Positions 41,187 through 52,036 of a stretch of 64,000 nucleotides of DNA are shown piece after piece; position 1 is the stretch's first letter, and every line of letters begins with the position of its first letter. Below the pieces are notes generated by a model that was not told where the DNA came from, ran no database searches, and was given only the letters and a program-made list of their open reading frames with translations. A program made the position numbers and the translations under genes. Source of the stretch: Homarus americanus (taxonomy: Eukaryota; Arthropoda; Malacostraca; Decapoda; Nephropidae); the NCBI RefSeq assembly GCF_018991925.1, contig NW_024732238.1:8264642-8328641 (forward strand). Reading direction: 5' to 3'.

Positions 41187-42476
41187 TTAAACTACAAAGC
41201 TCGCTAGATCAATACACCGTGAACCTCGACACCGCTGCATGTTCCTCAGAAGATTTTTTAATTTTTTGTGAATATTTTTGGTTACAAATCTCACTGTGTT
41301 GTTTAATTGCCAAGGGTCCTTGTCCAAGTCATAAAGTTCCTCAAAGGCCTCATCATCATCCCATTTACAATACAATCTATTTTCTCCATCACTAATTTGT
41401 CTCAAGCATGAGTATGTGTTGTTCCAGGAATCTTCACATTTACAGGCAAAATCTGGATTACATCCACTCATACCTGACTGAATGTATTCACAGCCCACGT
41501 TGGTTAATTTTCCTTCACCCGAGTGTTCTACTAGAATGGTTCTTCTTAGTTCTCTGTGTTTTCTGTAACTACTGATATTATATTTTCCAATATAATTTTC
41601 TTTCCTATCTACTATAATTTCATTCTTATGTGCAGCAACAGTATCTACAGCAATTATGGACTTAAGAGATATGCCATCCATGTATTTGGGTATCTGCAAA
41701 CCTGCCAAGTCCAAGAAAGTTGGAGCAAGATCAATATTGGAGGTTGGAAATTTGATCACTTTCCCTGCTGGTATACTGGGACCACGTATTAAGAAGGGAA
41801 CTCGTATGTCAGTTTCATATGGTTCTCGCTTATCAAGTGGCTGAGAAAACTGCCCAAGGTGGTATCCATTATCAGAAGTAAAAACTACATAAGTATTTTC
41901 AAGCTGATTTTTCAACTCCAAATACTGTAAGACATTGTATACCATGTCATCAACGGTCAGTAATGTTCTTAGTCTATTCCTAAACACATTGTCAACTTTA
42001 GTGATAACATCATCAGGTAAAGGTTGAACCCCTTGCCGCAGTAGCCAGTGTTTGGATTTTCCTGCCTTAATATTGAAGTTTTCTGTTCGTAAAGCTTTTA
42101 AAGAAGTAAAATTATTTGAGTATTTTGGCTCAGGAGTGAACGGTGCGTGTGCTGCTGGAACTGACAACATCATGAAAAATGGCTTAGAAAAGGAAGACTG
42201 GCTGAGAAATTCAAGAGCTCTTTCTCTTATAACATTAGTTAGATAGTCCTTATTGGGATCAGATCCATGCTTCTTATGTGTTCCATTTACTGAGAGGGAG
42301 TAGTTGTAGTATCGAGAATTACCTTTGAGGCCCAACCACCAGTCCCAGCCAGGGGGGATGTGTTGCACCCCACCAACCTCATCCATCCCATACTGATTGA
42401 GGTATTTTCCAGCAAAGAATGTTCTGTAGCCATTATGATGTAAGTGGGCTGCAAAAGTCTTCTTCTCTGGTCCTTC
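41187..42476 (-). CDS. GNS: N-acetylglucosamine-6-sulfatase-like, terminal exon
   Basis: This encodes 429 residues and a TAA stop, the main part of a sulfatase of the GNS type, which removes 6-sulfate from N-acetylglucosamine during lysosomal heparan and keratan sulfate breakdown. Visible landmarks: the second sulfatase signature (NGYRTFFAGKY); MMLSVPAAHAPF with an active-site His; NIKAGKSKHWLLRQGV; LLTVDDMVYNVLQYLE; the metal-site TSDNGYHLGQF; LDKREPYETDIRVPFLIRGP; a Cys-rich C-terminal loop (NPDFACKCEDSWNNTYSC) and LYDLDKDPWQLNN. Several N-glycosylation sequons fit a lumenal enzyme. The exon begins after a ttgttccag acceptor, in phase 0, at Glu; the three codons before it that read open are intron. 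The catalytic Cys is in an upstream exon. Extracellular Sulf proteins share motifs, but the local sequence and length fit GNS better. No disabling change seen. Confidence 0.92.
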   Translation of the reverse strand, partial: EGPEKKTFAAHLHHNGYRTFFAGKYLNQYGMDEVGGVQHIPPGWDWWLGLKGNSRYYNYSLSVNGTHKKHGSDPNKDYLTNVIRERALEFLSQSSFSKPFFMMLSVPAAHAPFTPEPKYSNNFTSLKALRTENFNIKAGKSKHWLLRQGVQPLPDDVITKVDNVFRNRLRTLLTVDDMVYNVLQYLELKNQLENTYVVFTSDNGYHLGQFSQPLDKREPYETDIRVPFLIRGPSIPAGKVIKFPTSNIDLAPTFLDLAGLQIPKYMDGISLKSIIAVDTVAAHKNEIIVDRKENYIGKYNISSYRKHRELRRTILVEHSGEGKLTNVGCEYIQSGMSGCNPDFACKCEDSWNNTYSCLRQISDGENRLYCKWDDDEAFEELYDLDKDPWQLNNTVRFVTKNIHKKLKNLLRNMQRCRGSRCIDLASFVV

Positions 42477-42627
42477 CTGGAACAAAAAGATAGTAATAAT
42501 AATTTTTCCTGGAAACTAGTTCTATCTATCTACATTAGCATCTTTATTTGTCTTATTTTGTGTAAGGTGGATAAAGGCTGCAGAATCTCACAGAAATAGG
42601 GAGATAGTATAGGAAAGAGGTGGTTTT

Positions 42628-42690
42628 TTTTTTATGGGGATTAGCCCACCCGGGTAGGGTGTGACCGTTGCCCTCCAAAAATAAAAAAAT
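42628..42690 (-). repeat. LINE 3' tail fragment
   Basis: tatggggattagcccacccg, then ggtagggtgtgacc, is the reverse complement of the LINE tail seen at 4250 and 50690. Confidence 0.65.
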
Positions 42691-43043
42691 GGTCCTACAA
42701 TGCTGTTTAAAGTTTTAGTGTTGTGTATTTATCTAGGAAACACCCCTGTAAATTTTCTTGGAGATCGGTGCATGTTTGAGCTAGCACCGGCTCTTCAAGT
42801 CCAAACATAATGGTTTTCCAGAGGCGAGTCATAAGCTTTACAAAATAACAAGGAATATCATTATCTAATAAACAAATTTAGAAGAATTTCTTTTATTAGA
42901 CATAAGATATACTAACACCAAGCAAATGATCGATCATATCAATCTTAATACCCCTAAAACAGTATTATAGATTAGTATGAAATACAATAATCTCAATAAT
43001 AGCATTTCTAGGTTCAAGACCCATTTCTCTCAACTGGTGTACA

Positions 43044-43260
43044 ATGAAAAAAAAGAAATACTACTACCCCGCAATGCCTGGAGTGTTTGAGGAGCGCCAG
43101 CAGGAGATAGCTGACTTCTTCCGTGAATCTCTAGCCCAACCATTTACACGTGGCGACTACAAGGAGCTGGTAGAGCTTTGTCTGCTGCTTGTAACTAAAG
43201 GATCCGAGCCAGTGAACTTCACGATTGTCTACCCCGGCGCACTTCACAAAGCAAGGTGGA
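43044..43260 (+). CDS. partial frame of unknown family, cut by an LTR
   Basis: A 73-codon frame (PGVFEERQQEIADFFRESL; GDYKELVELCLLL; FTIVYPGALHKARWM) ends exactly where the Gypsy 5' LTR begins. The first base of the LTR falls within the codon after Trp, and the frame's last Met and stop are LTR-derived. The look, especially the PGALHxARWM end, resembles hypothetical proteins scattered through invertebrate genomes, probably encoded by a repeat; this is from memory and I cannot name the family. The continuation beyond the insertion was not found downstream of the rearranged 3' LTR. The start codon is uncertain, and the MKKKKYYY beginning may be chance. Confidence 0.4.
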
Positions 43261-44066
43261 TGTAATGGGCCCCTGTCTCATCAACAGAACATATTATATA
43301 AATGGGTCAATACATCTGATATTATATTCAGATTCACCACCCAGTAACTTTCCACTGTCTATGAGTAAGACATGAGTTGTACACGTGAGCGGTAGCTTTC
43401 CCAAGAGGGACAAGCCCATATGTCAGCATCTTTGTAAGCGTGCACCAGCGACGCTCCTTGCTCAGTCACTCAGATCAACTAATATTTAACGGACGTGATC
43501 AACGTTTATATTACATAAATGCCGTCCTCTTTCTCGTTCACTCATATACAGTGGAACTTACGGTTGATCTACACTCAGGAATTATAGACATAATCCTTTT
43601 ATAATAAAACAAAGGAACTTCAATTGGGTTTCGTTACTAAAACCCCAATACAGACAGACCTCGACTTACGACTGCTACGACTTACGACTTACGCATTTTC
43701 TATACCGAAACGTTTCCAGTTAATGTAGTCTCCATGTACAATTAGAAAATTATGGGGGCCCCATGTGCATTCAGCTGACTACATTAAAGGTAAGTGCTGT
43801 CACACTGTAACCATTCCTTATTATTTATTACTTTCACTGTACTGTATCCATTCCTCATTATTCATTACTTTTACTGTACTGTATTTCATTGTAGATTATT
43901 TATTAAAAAAAAAAAATAAAATAAAAAAAAAATAAATAAATAAATAAATTATCTATGTCGGACTTACGACCTGGATTTGGGTCCCTAACCCCGTCGTAAG
44001 TCGGGGTCTATCTGTATTTATTTATGTGAACAATCCGGTTAATTGGGGGATTAACCGACGGATTCA
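43261..44066 (+). repeat. 5' LTR of the Gypsy provirus, interrupted by a MITE
   Basis: Begins TGTAATGGGCCCCTGTC, matched by the 3' copy starting at 49678 (TGTATTGGGCTCCTGTC). It is interrupted at 43651-44014 by a TA-flanked MITE and ends at about ATTCA (44066), a few bases before the primer binding site. Pure LTR length would be about 440 bp. Its internal part (43277-43630) matches 50202-50541 in reverse complement. Confidence 0.8.
43651..44014. mobile_element. miniature Tigger, family D, in the 5' LTR
   Basis: 364 bp, ends cagacagacctcgacttacg and cgtaagtcggggtctatctg, flanked by TA. Interior segments (taatgtagtctccatg; cattcagctgactacattaa) match the 3' untranslated part of the element at 53478, including a short inverted repeat. 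It is a deletion derivative of that family. Confidence 0.88.
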
Positions 44067-44070
44067 TATA

Positions 44071-44088
44071 AGGTGGCAGCGGTGGGAT
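44071..44088 (+). promoter_or_regulatory. primer binding site, tRNA-Leu type
   Basis: aggtggcagcggtgggat matches at 17 of 18 positions the complement of a eukaryotic tRNA-Leu 3' end (…ATCCCACCGCTGCCA plus CCA), recalled from memory. It sits a few bases after the LTR, where minus-strand synthesis is primed. Confidence 0.75.
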
Positions 44089-44164
44089 AGGCACAGTTTT
44101 TCCTGCCTCTCCTCACAGCACTTCTATAGCGGCCTCACTAGTAGCAGCGCTAAGCAAAGTTGAA

Positions 44165-47100
44165 GTGTTGTCAGTGCCGGTGAGGGTAGATAGTACAAGA
44201 GTGGCTCTTGATATTGACACGGGTGCATGCGCTAACGTTTTGGCCTTGACATCCTATCAAGAGTTACACCATAAATTCCCTCACCGAGACTTCAAATGGC
44301 GACCTAGTAACGCTGAGCTCGAAGGAGTATCAGGTACTCAGCTGAGCATTCATGGAATGGTGACGTTACCACTCAGATTTTCAAGACGTGGTTCTCCCTT
44401 TTACGCGGACTATCATGTAGTTCAACAGTTCAATTTGCCAGGTGATGGGTTACTTGGTCTTCTAACCCTTCGAACGAACATGATAGATGTTCATCCGCGT
44501 AATAATACCATTACGTTTAAAGGTATTTCCTACATCGCTATGAGTCGTTCTGAACCTATGCTCACCGCTAGATCGAAAGTGTTGTCCACCAATCCTATTA
44601 AATGGAAGGCGGATCATGCGTCAGAGCTACCTCATGACCTCAACCCCACACTTTCCCAGTGTGATTACAGCAGCAATAGTTGGAAGATAGTACCTGCAAT
44701 TTTGAAGAGGACTCTCCATTACCAGAATGAGGAATTCACCACAGCAACTGTCGAATTACCCAACGTGTACATGGGCACAGATGTTGTGTGTCTCCCGGAA
44801 ACGTGCAAGGTAAAAGGGCTATCGTGTGAGTCTACGTTGAGCACCAGACGTACTGATTCTGAATAGAACAGGCGTTCAACGAATTTTAAAGAAAGGATGT
44901 TATTTGTGTGATTTTCTAGTGTATCACAACAATGTCGAAGTACAGCCTACAAAATTCCCAATTGGTAGTATTGTTATGCAATACCAACAGAATCGGCAGG
45001 ACAGGATAGATCAAATTGCGCCACATGTTAAGGTGATCGATCATCCTCAGGGCAAGACACGCCTTTTAGGGCTGCTTGCTGACTATAGAAATATAGTAGC
45101 CTTGCCAGGGGAAAAGCTAGGTCAGACAGATTTAACATCCCATCATATAGCATTAAAGGAGGGAACAAACCCTATCTACATACCAGCTTACAGACTACCT
45201 CATAGCCAGCGCGCTGTAGTTCAAGATATGGTGCAGGGTATGTTGGATGAAAGTGTTATTAAGAACTCTAAATCCCCCTTTAATAACCCCTTATTCCTCG
45301 TCCCCAAAAAGGATGGTGGATGGCGCCCTATTATAGATTTCAGGCGCGTCAATGAACAAACAATCCCTGATAAGTACCCTATGCCTGTCTTGAGTGACAT
45401 ATTGCAATCCTTAGGTAAGGACAATGCAGTATTCAGCAACTTAGATTTGCTTAGTGGATATTGGCAGATACCACTCGATGAGAAATCACGAGAGGTCACG
45501 GAGTTCAGAACGCCCCTAGGCCACTTTGAATTCCTCCGGATGCCATTTGGTCTCAGAAATGCCCCACTAACATTTCAAAGAATGATCAACACCCTGTTTG
45601 CCGGATTGATTGGTACCAGTCTGCGCTTATTTAGATGATCTAATAGTAGTCAGTAAGGACGTTGATTCCCATCTGAGTAAACTGCGTGAAGTTTTGGAAA
45701 AACTTTCCACAGCAGGTCTTAAAATTAAACTCTTGAAGTGTGAGTTTTTAAAATCCAGAATCCATTTCCTTGGTCATGTAGTTGATGGTGACAGCTTCCA
45801 CACAGTAGATAATAAACTCAAAGCTGTATCTCAGTTCCCATGTCCTACCTCAGTTGATCATGTGCGTAGTTTTCTTGGCTTATCTGGATATTATTGTTCT
45901 TTCATCAAGAACTATGCAACATTAGCATCGCCCCTAACAAGGTTGCTCAAAAAAGATGCAATGTTTATATGGGACGCTGAACACGAACATAGTTTTGCGG
46001 CATTGAAGACAGCGCTTACCAATGCCCCGGTTCTCACATTCCCAGACTACTCTCAACCTTTCACTCTCTGTACTGACGCTTCCGGACTTGGAGTCGGAGC
46101 CGTGCTCATGCAAGAGGATACGCGTAGGAAGTTTAGAGTGATATAGCTTTTGCAAGTCGCAAACTTATTGATGCTGAAACACGTTATTCGGTAACGCATT
46201 TAGAAACGTTAGCCGTTGTGTGGGCACTTAAGAAATTTAAAGACAATATCTTTGGATATAAGATAACTGTTTTTACTGATCATGCGGCAGTAACTGAGCT
46301 GTTCCATGGCAGAAACTTATCAGGCAGATTAGCACGCTGGTATCTGACAATTCAAGAGTTTGACCCCGAGTTTAGATATTTACCTGGGAGGGCGAATGAT
46401 GTCGCCGACGCTCTGTCAAGAAATATAGCACCAGTAATGCCTGTATCAACCTTCACTCTTTCGCAACTGGAAGATGAGCAACGACGCGACCCATTATGGT
46501 CAGCAGTTATTTTTGCTCTCGAATCAGGAGAGGATGTTAAACTTCCTAAATTTATTCTTCCCTTAAGTCAGTTTGAATTACGACATAACATACTCCATAG
46601 GTCGAAAAAGACGCCAGAGGGTAATGTTTCTCAAATAGTCGTACCCGACACGTTGTGTAAAGTGGTAATAACATTGTTCCATGATGTTCCACAGGCAGGT
46701 CACCAGGGTCGTGACAAATGCTTAGCGGAATTACGAAAGAAGTATTTCTGGAACACTATGAAGAAAGACAGAGTTACACATTGCTAATTGTTTGGCATGT
46801 GCTCAACATAAAGGCTCTACAGGATCACCAGCCCCGATTCTACAATATCCTATACCAGACCGTCCGTTTGACACAGTCGCTATTGACTTGTTACAACTCC
46901 CCAAGAGTCATCAGGGATCAACGTACGTCTTAGTGTGTGTGGATCATTTTTCCAGGTTCGTGGTCTTGGCTCCACTAAGAGATAAATCGGCCGATGCTGT
47001 GGCTTATGCATGAGTGATGAACCTTATATGTCCATATATTACGCCTAAATTTCTGCTCTCTGACAATGGGACAGAGTTCAAGAATCAGCTAGTAGCGAAA

Positions 47101-47799
47101 ATATGTGCGCAATATGGAATTAAACAAAGTTTTGTGACAGCTTACCATCCACAGGCTAATGGCCTTGTTGAGAGAACCAATCGCAAGATCCTAGAAATAC
47201 TGCGTCCGATTGTCAGTGATATGCAATACGCATGGGAAGATTGGTTACTGCAGGTAGCAGCGTCTATAAATGGGTCAGTTCATAGCTCTACGGGCAAATC
47301 ACCCTACTACATTGTCTATGGTACAGATAAACATCTACCTTACGACATCCTTACAGATGCGCCATACCCGTGTTATAATATGGATGATTTCGCGGCAAAA
47401 CAAATTCGTGTCTTTACAGATATTCATACCCAAGTCCGATCACATCTAGCGGCGTCGAGCGCCGAAATGATCATCAAGCAACATAAACATGCTAAACCTG
47501 TCGTGTTAAACGTAGGTGACGCTGTAATGGTAAGAGAACCGGAAAGGAACTCCAAGCTTTCGGCTAAATTTTCAGGTCCATTCCGCATTATTGCTAAAGA
47601 AACAGGCAACAAATTTAAAATTTGGAAGCCTAATGCACAGATTGCAGATGTCGTGCATGTGGATCGTCTTAAAAAGACCCATGAGAATTTATTACCTCCA
47701 GTTGATGCTGATGTGATAGACACCTCTTTACAGACTGCACAGAAGCAGATTGTACCTAATGACTATTGTATGAAACTTCATTCTGCAAGTAGATGTTAA
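44165..47799 (+). pseudogene. Gypsy/errantivirus-like pol, inactivated; gag missing
   Basis: An old provirus copy. The protease comes first (ALDIDTGACANVL, 44165-44866). RT follows (45238-45638: FLVPKKDGGWRPIIDFRRVN, NLDLLSGYWQIPL, LRMPFGLRNAP) with catalytic YLDD in the next frame (about 45625). Then come RNase H (LCTDASGLGVGAV; FTDHAAVTELF; DALSR), the integrase zinc region (HDVPQAGHQGRDKC), the integrase core (FDTVAIDLLQL, LLSDNGTEFKN, HPQANGLVERTN) and a C-terminal domain. There are four frame changes, near 44850, 45625, 46140 and 46780, and one in-frame TGA at 47011-47013. The primer binding site is only 77 bases from the protease frame, so gag has been deleted. The element lies antisense to the GNS gene in its intron. 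Confidence 0.92.
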
Positions 47800-47821
47800 A
47801 CTGTGTGTAATCTCTTACAGA

Positions 47822-49573
47822 ATGGCTTGGAACATCAGTGTGTTGCTTCTACTGTGTTGTTGCACCATTGTGTTGACAGACATGTCCACATCAGTCCTCA
47901 AACCTGGTGCACTAGTTGCACCTCTCGGATGAGTTCTCATAGTTGAGGACATGGTGAACATCAAGTATGAACTCCATCCACTGCTCCAGCTTCCGCGTCA
48001 GATGGACAACGTCGATGCTCAACTACAATCAGCATTGGACATCCTTCATGGTCTCAGCGCAGCTTCTAATGAATTGACGATAGTTTCACAAACTATTGAC
48101 CTTCTACACTTTCATCTCCAGAACCTTCGCAAGCTTCTCGTCGATGTTGGGAAGAATATACCAGCGTCTCAAGCGGATCTTGCTAAAGAAGTGCATTTTC
48201 AGACACAATGAAAAAGGGGTCTCTTTAATTTTGTGGGTCTCATCCAAAGCACTTTGTTTGGCACGGCAACGGCCGATGATGTAGCTAAATTGGGGGACCG
48301 AATTAACATTGTCGTTCAGGCTGTATCTCAACAGAATCGTGTTGTTTCTCAAACCTTTCATGCGATTACTGCTTTAAAATCAAAGGTTAATGCAATAATA
48401 GCGGAGCCTAACCAAGTTTTGAGGATTGTTAATAGGTTACAGAACACAGTCCCGATGTCAGAATGGCTCCTTTATTTCACAGAATATTTGCATGCTGCAG
48501 AAATTTCAGTTCAAAAGATTGTAACCTCTAAAAACGAACTAATTGACAGCATTGTAGATGCAGGGATAGGACGTGTGAACGCAAAGCTTGTGCCTGTGCA
48601 GACTCTTCTTGACGCTTTACAGATAGCCGAGTTGCAGTATCAATTAACTCCTATTTTTAATGACAATGAGGTTGAATATTTTTACCCACTGTTGGGGTCA
48701 ACTCTCACGCACAATGCTATCCTGATCCACATTCCTATGCGAGGGCAACATCAGTTTCATGCATGGCATTTAGAACCCTTCCCCTGGTTTGTAAACGACA
48801 CACTGTATACTCTGGATAGGCCTTAGGAATTTTTCCTAATAGATGAAGATTATTCTTTATTGTCAATAGAAGATCCTAAGGTACTGTCACGGTGTAAGTC
48901 ATCTTATCTACACCTACAAGTATGTCCAGCCTACATGTTCGCGTATATTCCTGCTGCAGAGGGAATATGTGAATTGGCAGTCATACAACCAAATGTACAC
49001 ACAGCTCTTGCACAATGCAGTTATAGGCCAGTTAGTCTCAAAACTGTGTTTCACGCTCAACTTCACAATGTGCAGAACTTGTTCTTTCCAAATCTCACTA
49101 CTGTTATTTTAAAATGCCATGATGGTGTTAAGCAGATAGTTGTGAAAGGGCATTACAAGGCTCCTGATTACTGTGAAATCACTTGTGGTACATTACGGAC
49201 CTTGCCTACTCATCAGCATTTTGCTTTAAATATAAAACTCAAGTCTGCTTTAATTCAACTTCCTGTCATGAATTTCACTTTAAAGGATATTCAAATAGTT
49301 TCAGAGAAATCAAAAGTTTTAGCATTCTTGAAAGAGACACACTTTGCTGATTTGAGGACTAATTTGCCATTTTATCTTTCATGGGAATTTGCCATACCAA
49401 GCCTTACAATTCCCTCCATTATGTTAATTTTGGCAATTATATTTCTGTTCTGTTATTACAAGGCAGTGTCCTCCAAAATGAACGTTGTTCATAACATATT
49501 AACCCGTAAGACACTAAAGTTCAGGTCCCCTGTAGTAGCTAATACCCCTACAGTAGTAGATTCCCCAGCTTAG
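47822..49573 (+). pseudogene. errantivirus-type env (F-like) remnant
   Basis: One continuous frame of 584 codons interrupted by three stops (47930-47932 TGA, 48209-48211 TGA, 48824-48826 TAG) and no frameshift. It starts with a signal-peptide-like MAWNISVLLLLCCCTIVL. Just after the second stop comes a basic pair followed by GLFNFVG, the form of the fusion-peptide region after the furin-type site in insect errantivirus and baculovirus F-like envelopes. A helical region follows, then a Cys-containing ectodomain (CKSSYLHLQVCPAYMF). Near the C-terminus a hydrophobic segment (SIMLILAIIFLFCYY) is a membrane anchor with a short tail, stop at 49573. The family assignment rests on these motifs and position after pol. 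The copy cannot make a full envelope protein. Confidence 0.85.
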
Positions 49574-49677
49574 TGTCTACACATCTATATATAACATGGT
49601 TAGAGTTGTCTAGGATGTACTGTACTCTGTGAGCTTAGTTAGGCCTCACGGAGCTCGGGTGGTAGGTGACCGAACGA

Positions 49678-49710
49678 TGTATTGGGCTCCTGTCTCATCA
49701 ACAGAACATA
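49678..49710 (+). repeat. first 33 bases of the 3' LTR
   Basis: TGTATTGGGCTCCTGTCTCA then tcaacagaacata, matching 43261-43293, and then cut by a TA-targeting element. A clear polypurine tract before it is not seen. Confidence 0.85.
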
Positions 49711-50206
49711 CAGGTTGTACCTCTCTAGTCCGGCAACCTCGGGACCTGACCGGTGCCGGACCATGGAAATTCACCCTTTTCCTGGATAGATAGTGACTTG
49801 TGCTTATGCCTGGAAGCACTAGCAGCACTTTCTCTGCATCATGGTCTCTTTGAAGACATATTGAAGGGTTAAATGTCGTATAGTAGCTTCTCAAATTTCG
49901 CGAGTTTTTAATTCTTTACGTATTTTATTGGAACACACAAAAAATTAAATAAATAAAAATTTTGACGGCGGAAACTTGAATTTCGACGGGTTTGAACGGC
50001 CCGCCAACGCGCAGACGACGTGCATAATCGTGTAAACAGCGTCATTTCTCTTATGTACAAAAGATTCATTATTGTTTATTACTGAATGTCTTTTTCATTG
50101 AATTAATGTTTGTGTGCAAAATGAGCAATACAATTCATTAATAATACGTAGAATATTAAAACACATGAGGAAATGACACAGCATTGTTTTCGTTGATTAC
50201 AAAACC
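49711..50206 (-). mobile_element. E-type Tigger-like element, end fragment
   Basis: Begins caggttgtacctctctagtc after TA. It is an almost exact reverse complement of 51520-52034 (for example acgggtttgaacggcccgcc, atgtacaaaagattcattat). It stops at a junction with inverted LTR sequence inside a shared aaacc at 50202-50206. Confidence 0.85.
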
Positions 50207-50541
50207 CAATTGAAGTTCCTTTGTTTTATTATAAAAGGATAATGTCTATAATTCCTGAGTGTAGATCAACTGTAAGTTCCACTGTATATGAGTGAACGAG
50301 AAAGAGGACGGCGTTTATGTTAAAATAAACGTTGATCACTTCCGTTCAGTATTAGTTGATCTGAGTGACTGAGCAAGGAGCGTCACTGGTGCGCGCTTAC
50401 AAAGATGCTGTCATATGGGCTTGTCCCTCTTGGGAAAGCTACCGTTCACATGTACAACTCATGTCTTTACTCATAGACAGTGGAAAGTTACTGGGTGGTG
50501 AATCTGAATATAATATCAGATGTATTGACCCATTTATATAA
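50202..50541 (-). repeat. 3' LTR remainder in inverted orientation
   Basis: Reverse complement of 43295-43630 of the 5' LTR (cctttgttttattataaaag; ggacggcgtttatgttaaaa; gttactgggtggtgaatctg). It resumes exactly at the TA where the first 33 bases of the 3' LTR stop, but points the opposite way. Confidence 0.85.
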
Positions 50542-50543
50542 TA

Positions 50544-52034
50544 CAGGTTGTACCCCTCTAGTCCAGCATTCTGTGGTCCGGAAACTCCCGTGGTCCGGAA
50601 CGATTTTAGTTTGTCCAATAGGTAGATAGGCAGTTTTTTTTTTTTTTTTCTACACTTATCTGAATTATTATTATTATTACAGGAGTATTAAATTTTTGTC
50701 CCTCAGGCCCCAATGCGGGTCAGTGACCTATGCCCGAGTGGGCTAATCCCCGTAAAAAAAAAACAAAGCCGCGGAAAATTAAGGTTTGTTTACATCCGGC
50801 AGTTCGGCTGCTCTCTCTCTCTTTCTCTCTCTGCTTGTCTATACAGAGTACAACATTTAACCCTTCAATATATATGAGCAGTAAATAAGTGTTGCTTTCA
50901 TATTCTTATGTAGAGTAATGACGATATGTTTTCACATGTGCACACTTACATATGTGCAGTCTCACTTTTTTTTACCATTAATGGTTAGCTACGTACTTAT
51001 ATTGTTCCAATTATTAACATTAAATAATATTACTGGTACTTCAAACAACCATATTAATTTTTTTACATTAATTTTACTACAGCTGCAATCAGGGTCTCAT
51101 TTTCTTCAGTTTTATATGTAGAACCAATCAGTCACTGGTTTTGTAAGCTTTAACATAAACAATGCCGGCAGCCGTCTCGTCTCCTCTAATATTCCTCGTA
51201 TTATTAATAAATTGTATTGTTAATTTTGCACACACAATCATTAATTCAATAAAAACAAATTCATAAACATTAATTGAAATATATATGAACAGTAAAAAAG
51301 TGTTTCTTTCATATTCTTATGTAAAGTAATGACGATATGTTTTCAAGTGTGCGCACTTACATACGCGATCTCTTTTTTCTTTACCATTATCGTTAGCTAC
51401 TTCTATTGTTCCATTTATTAACATTAAATAAGATTGCTTAAAACAACCATATTAATTTTACTACAGCTACAACCAAGGTCTTATTTTCTTCAGTTTTATA
51501 TGTAGAACCAGTCAGTCACTGGTTTTGTAATCAACGAAAACAATGCTGTGTCATTTCCTCGTGTGTTTTAATATTCTAAGTATTATTAATGAATTGTATT
51601 GCTCATTTTGCACACATAAACATTAATTCAATAAAAAAGACATTCAGTAATAAACAATAATGAATCTTTTGTACATAAGAGAAATGACGCTGTTTACACG
51701 ATTATGCACGTCGTCTGCACGTTGGCGGGCCGTTCAAACCCGTCGAAATTCAAGTTTCCGCCGTCAAAATTTTTATTTATTTATTTTTTGTGTGTTCCAA
51801 TAAAATACGTTAAGAATTAAAAACTCGCGAAATTTGAGAAGCTACTATACGACATTTAACCCTTCAATATGTCTTCAAAGAGACCATGATGCAGAGAAAG
51901 TGCTGCTAGTGCTTCCAGGCATAAGCACAAGTCACTATCTATCCAGGAAAAGGGTGAATTTCCATGGTCTGGCAATTTCCATGGTCCGGCACCGGTCAGG
52001 TCCCGAGGTTGCCGGACTAGAGAGGTACAACCTG
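50544..52034 (+). mobile_element. E-type Tigger-like element, 1.49 kb, complete ends
   Basis: Left end caggttgtacccctctagtc, right end gactagagaggtacaacctg. TA lies on the left, joined to inverted LTR, and on the right at 52035-52036. The interior has two related blocks with a period of about 410 bases (ttcatattcttatgta near 50896 and 51307), shared with 19497-21300, and a LINE tail insertion near 50690-50760. No transposase. The TIR shape and TA target fit Tigger/pogo. Confidence 0.8.
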
Positions 52035-52036
52035 TA

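Noticed and set aside
41187..42476. Extracellular Sulf-type sulfatase instead of GNS
   Set aside because: Sulf proteins share several motifs, but the NIKAGKSKHWLLRQG and SDNGYHLGQFSQPLDKRE stretches and overall length fit GNS better, and no Sulf hydrophilic domain is present.
47822..49573. Env frame as a domesticated host (syncytin-like) gene
   Set aside because: Three in-frame stops, direct linkage to pol and LTRs, and no sign of splicing or selection.
49711..52034. Simple explanation of the inverted 3' LTR by one inversion
   Set aside because: A single inversion would leave the E-element end present once; here it is present twice and the far flank is not LTR, so at least one more event or an artefact is required.
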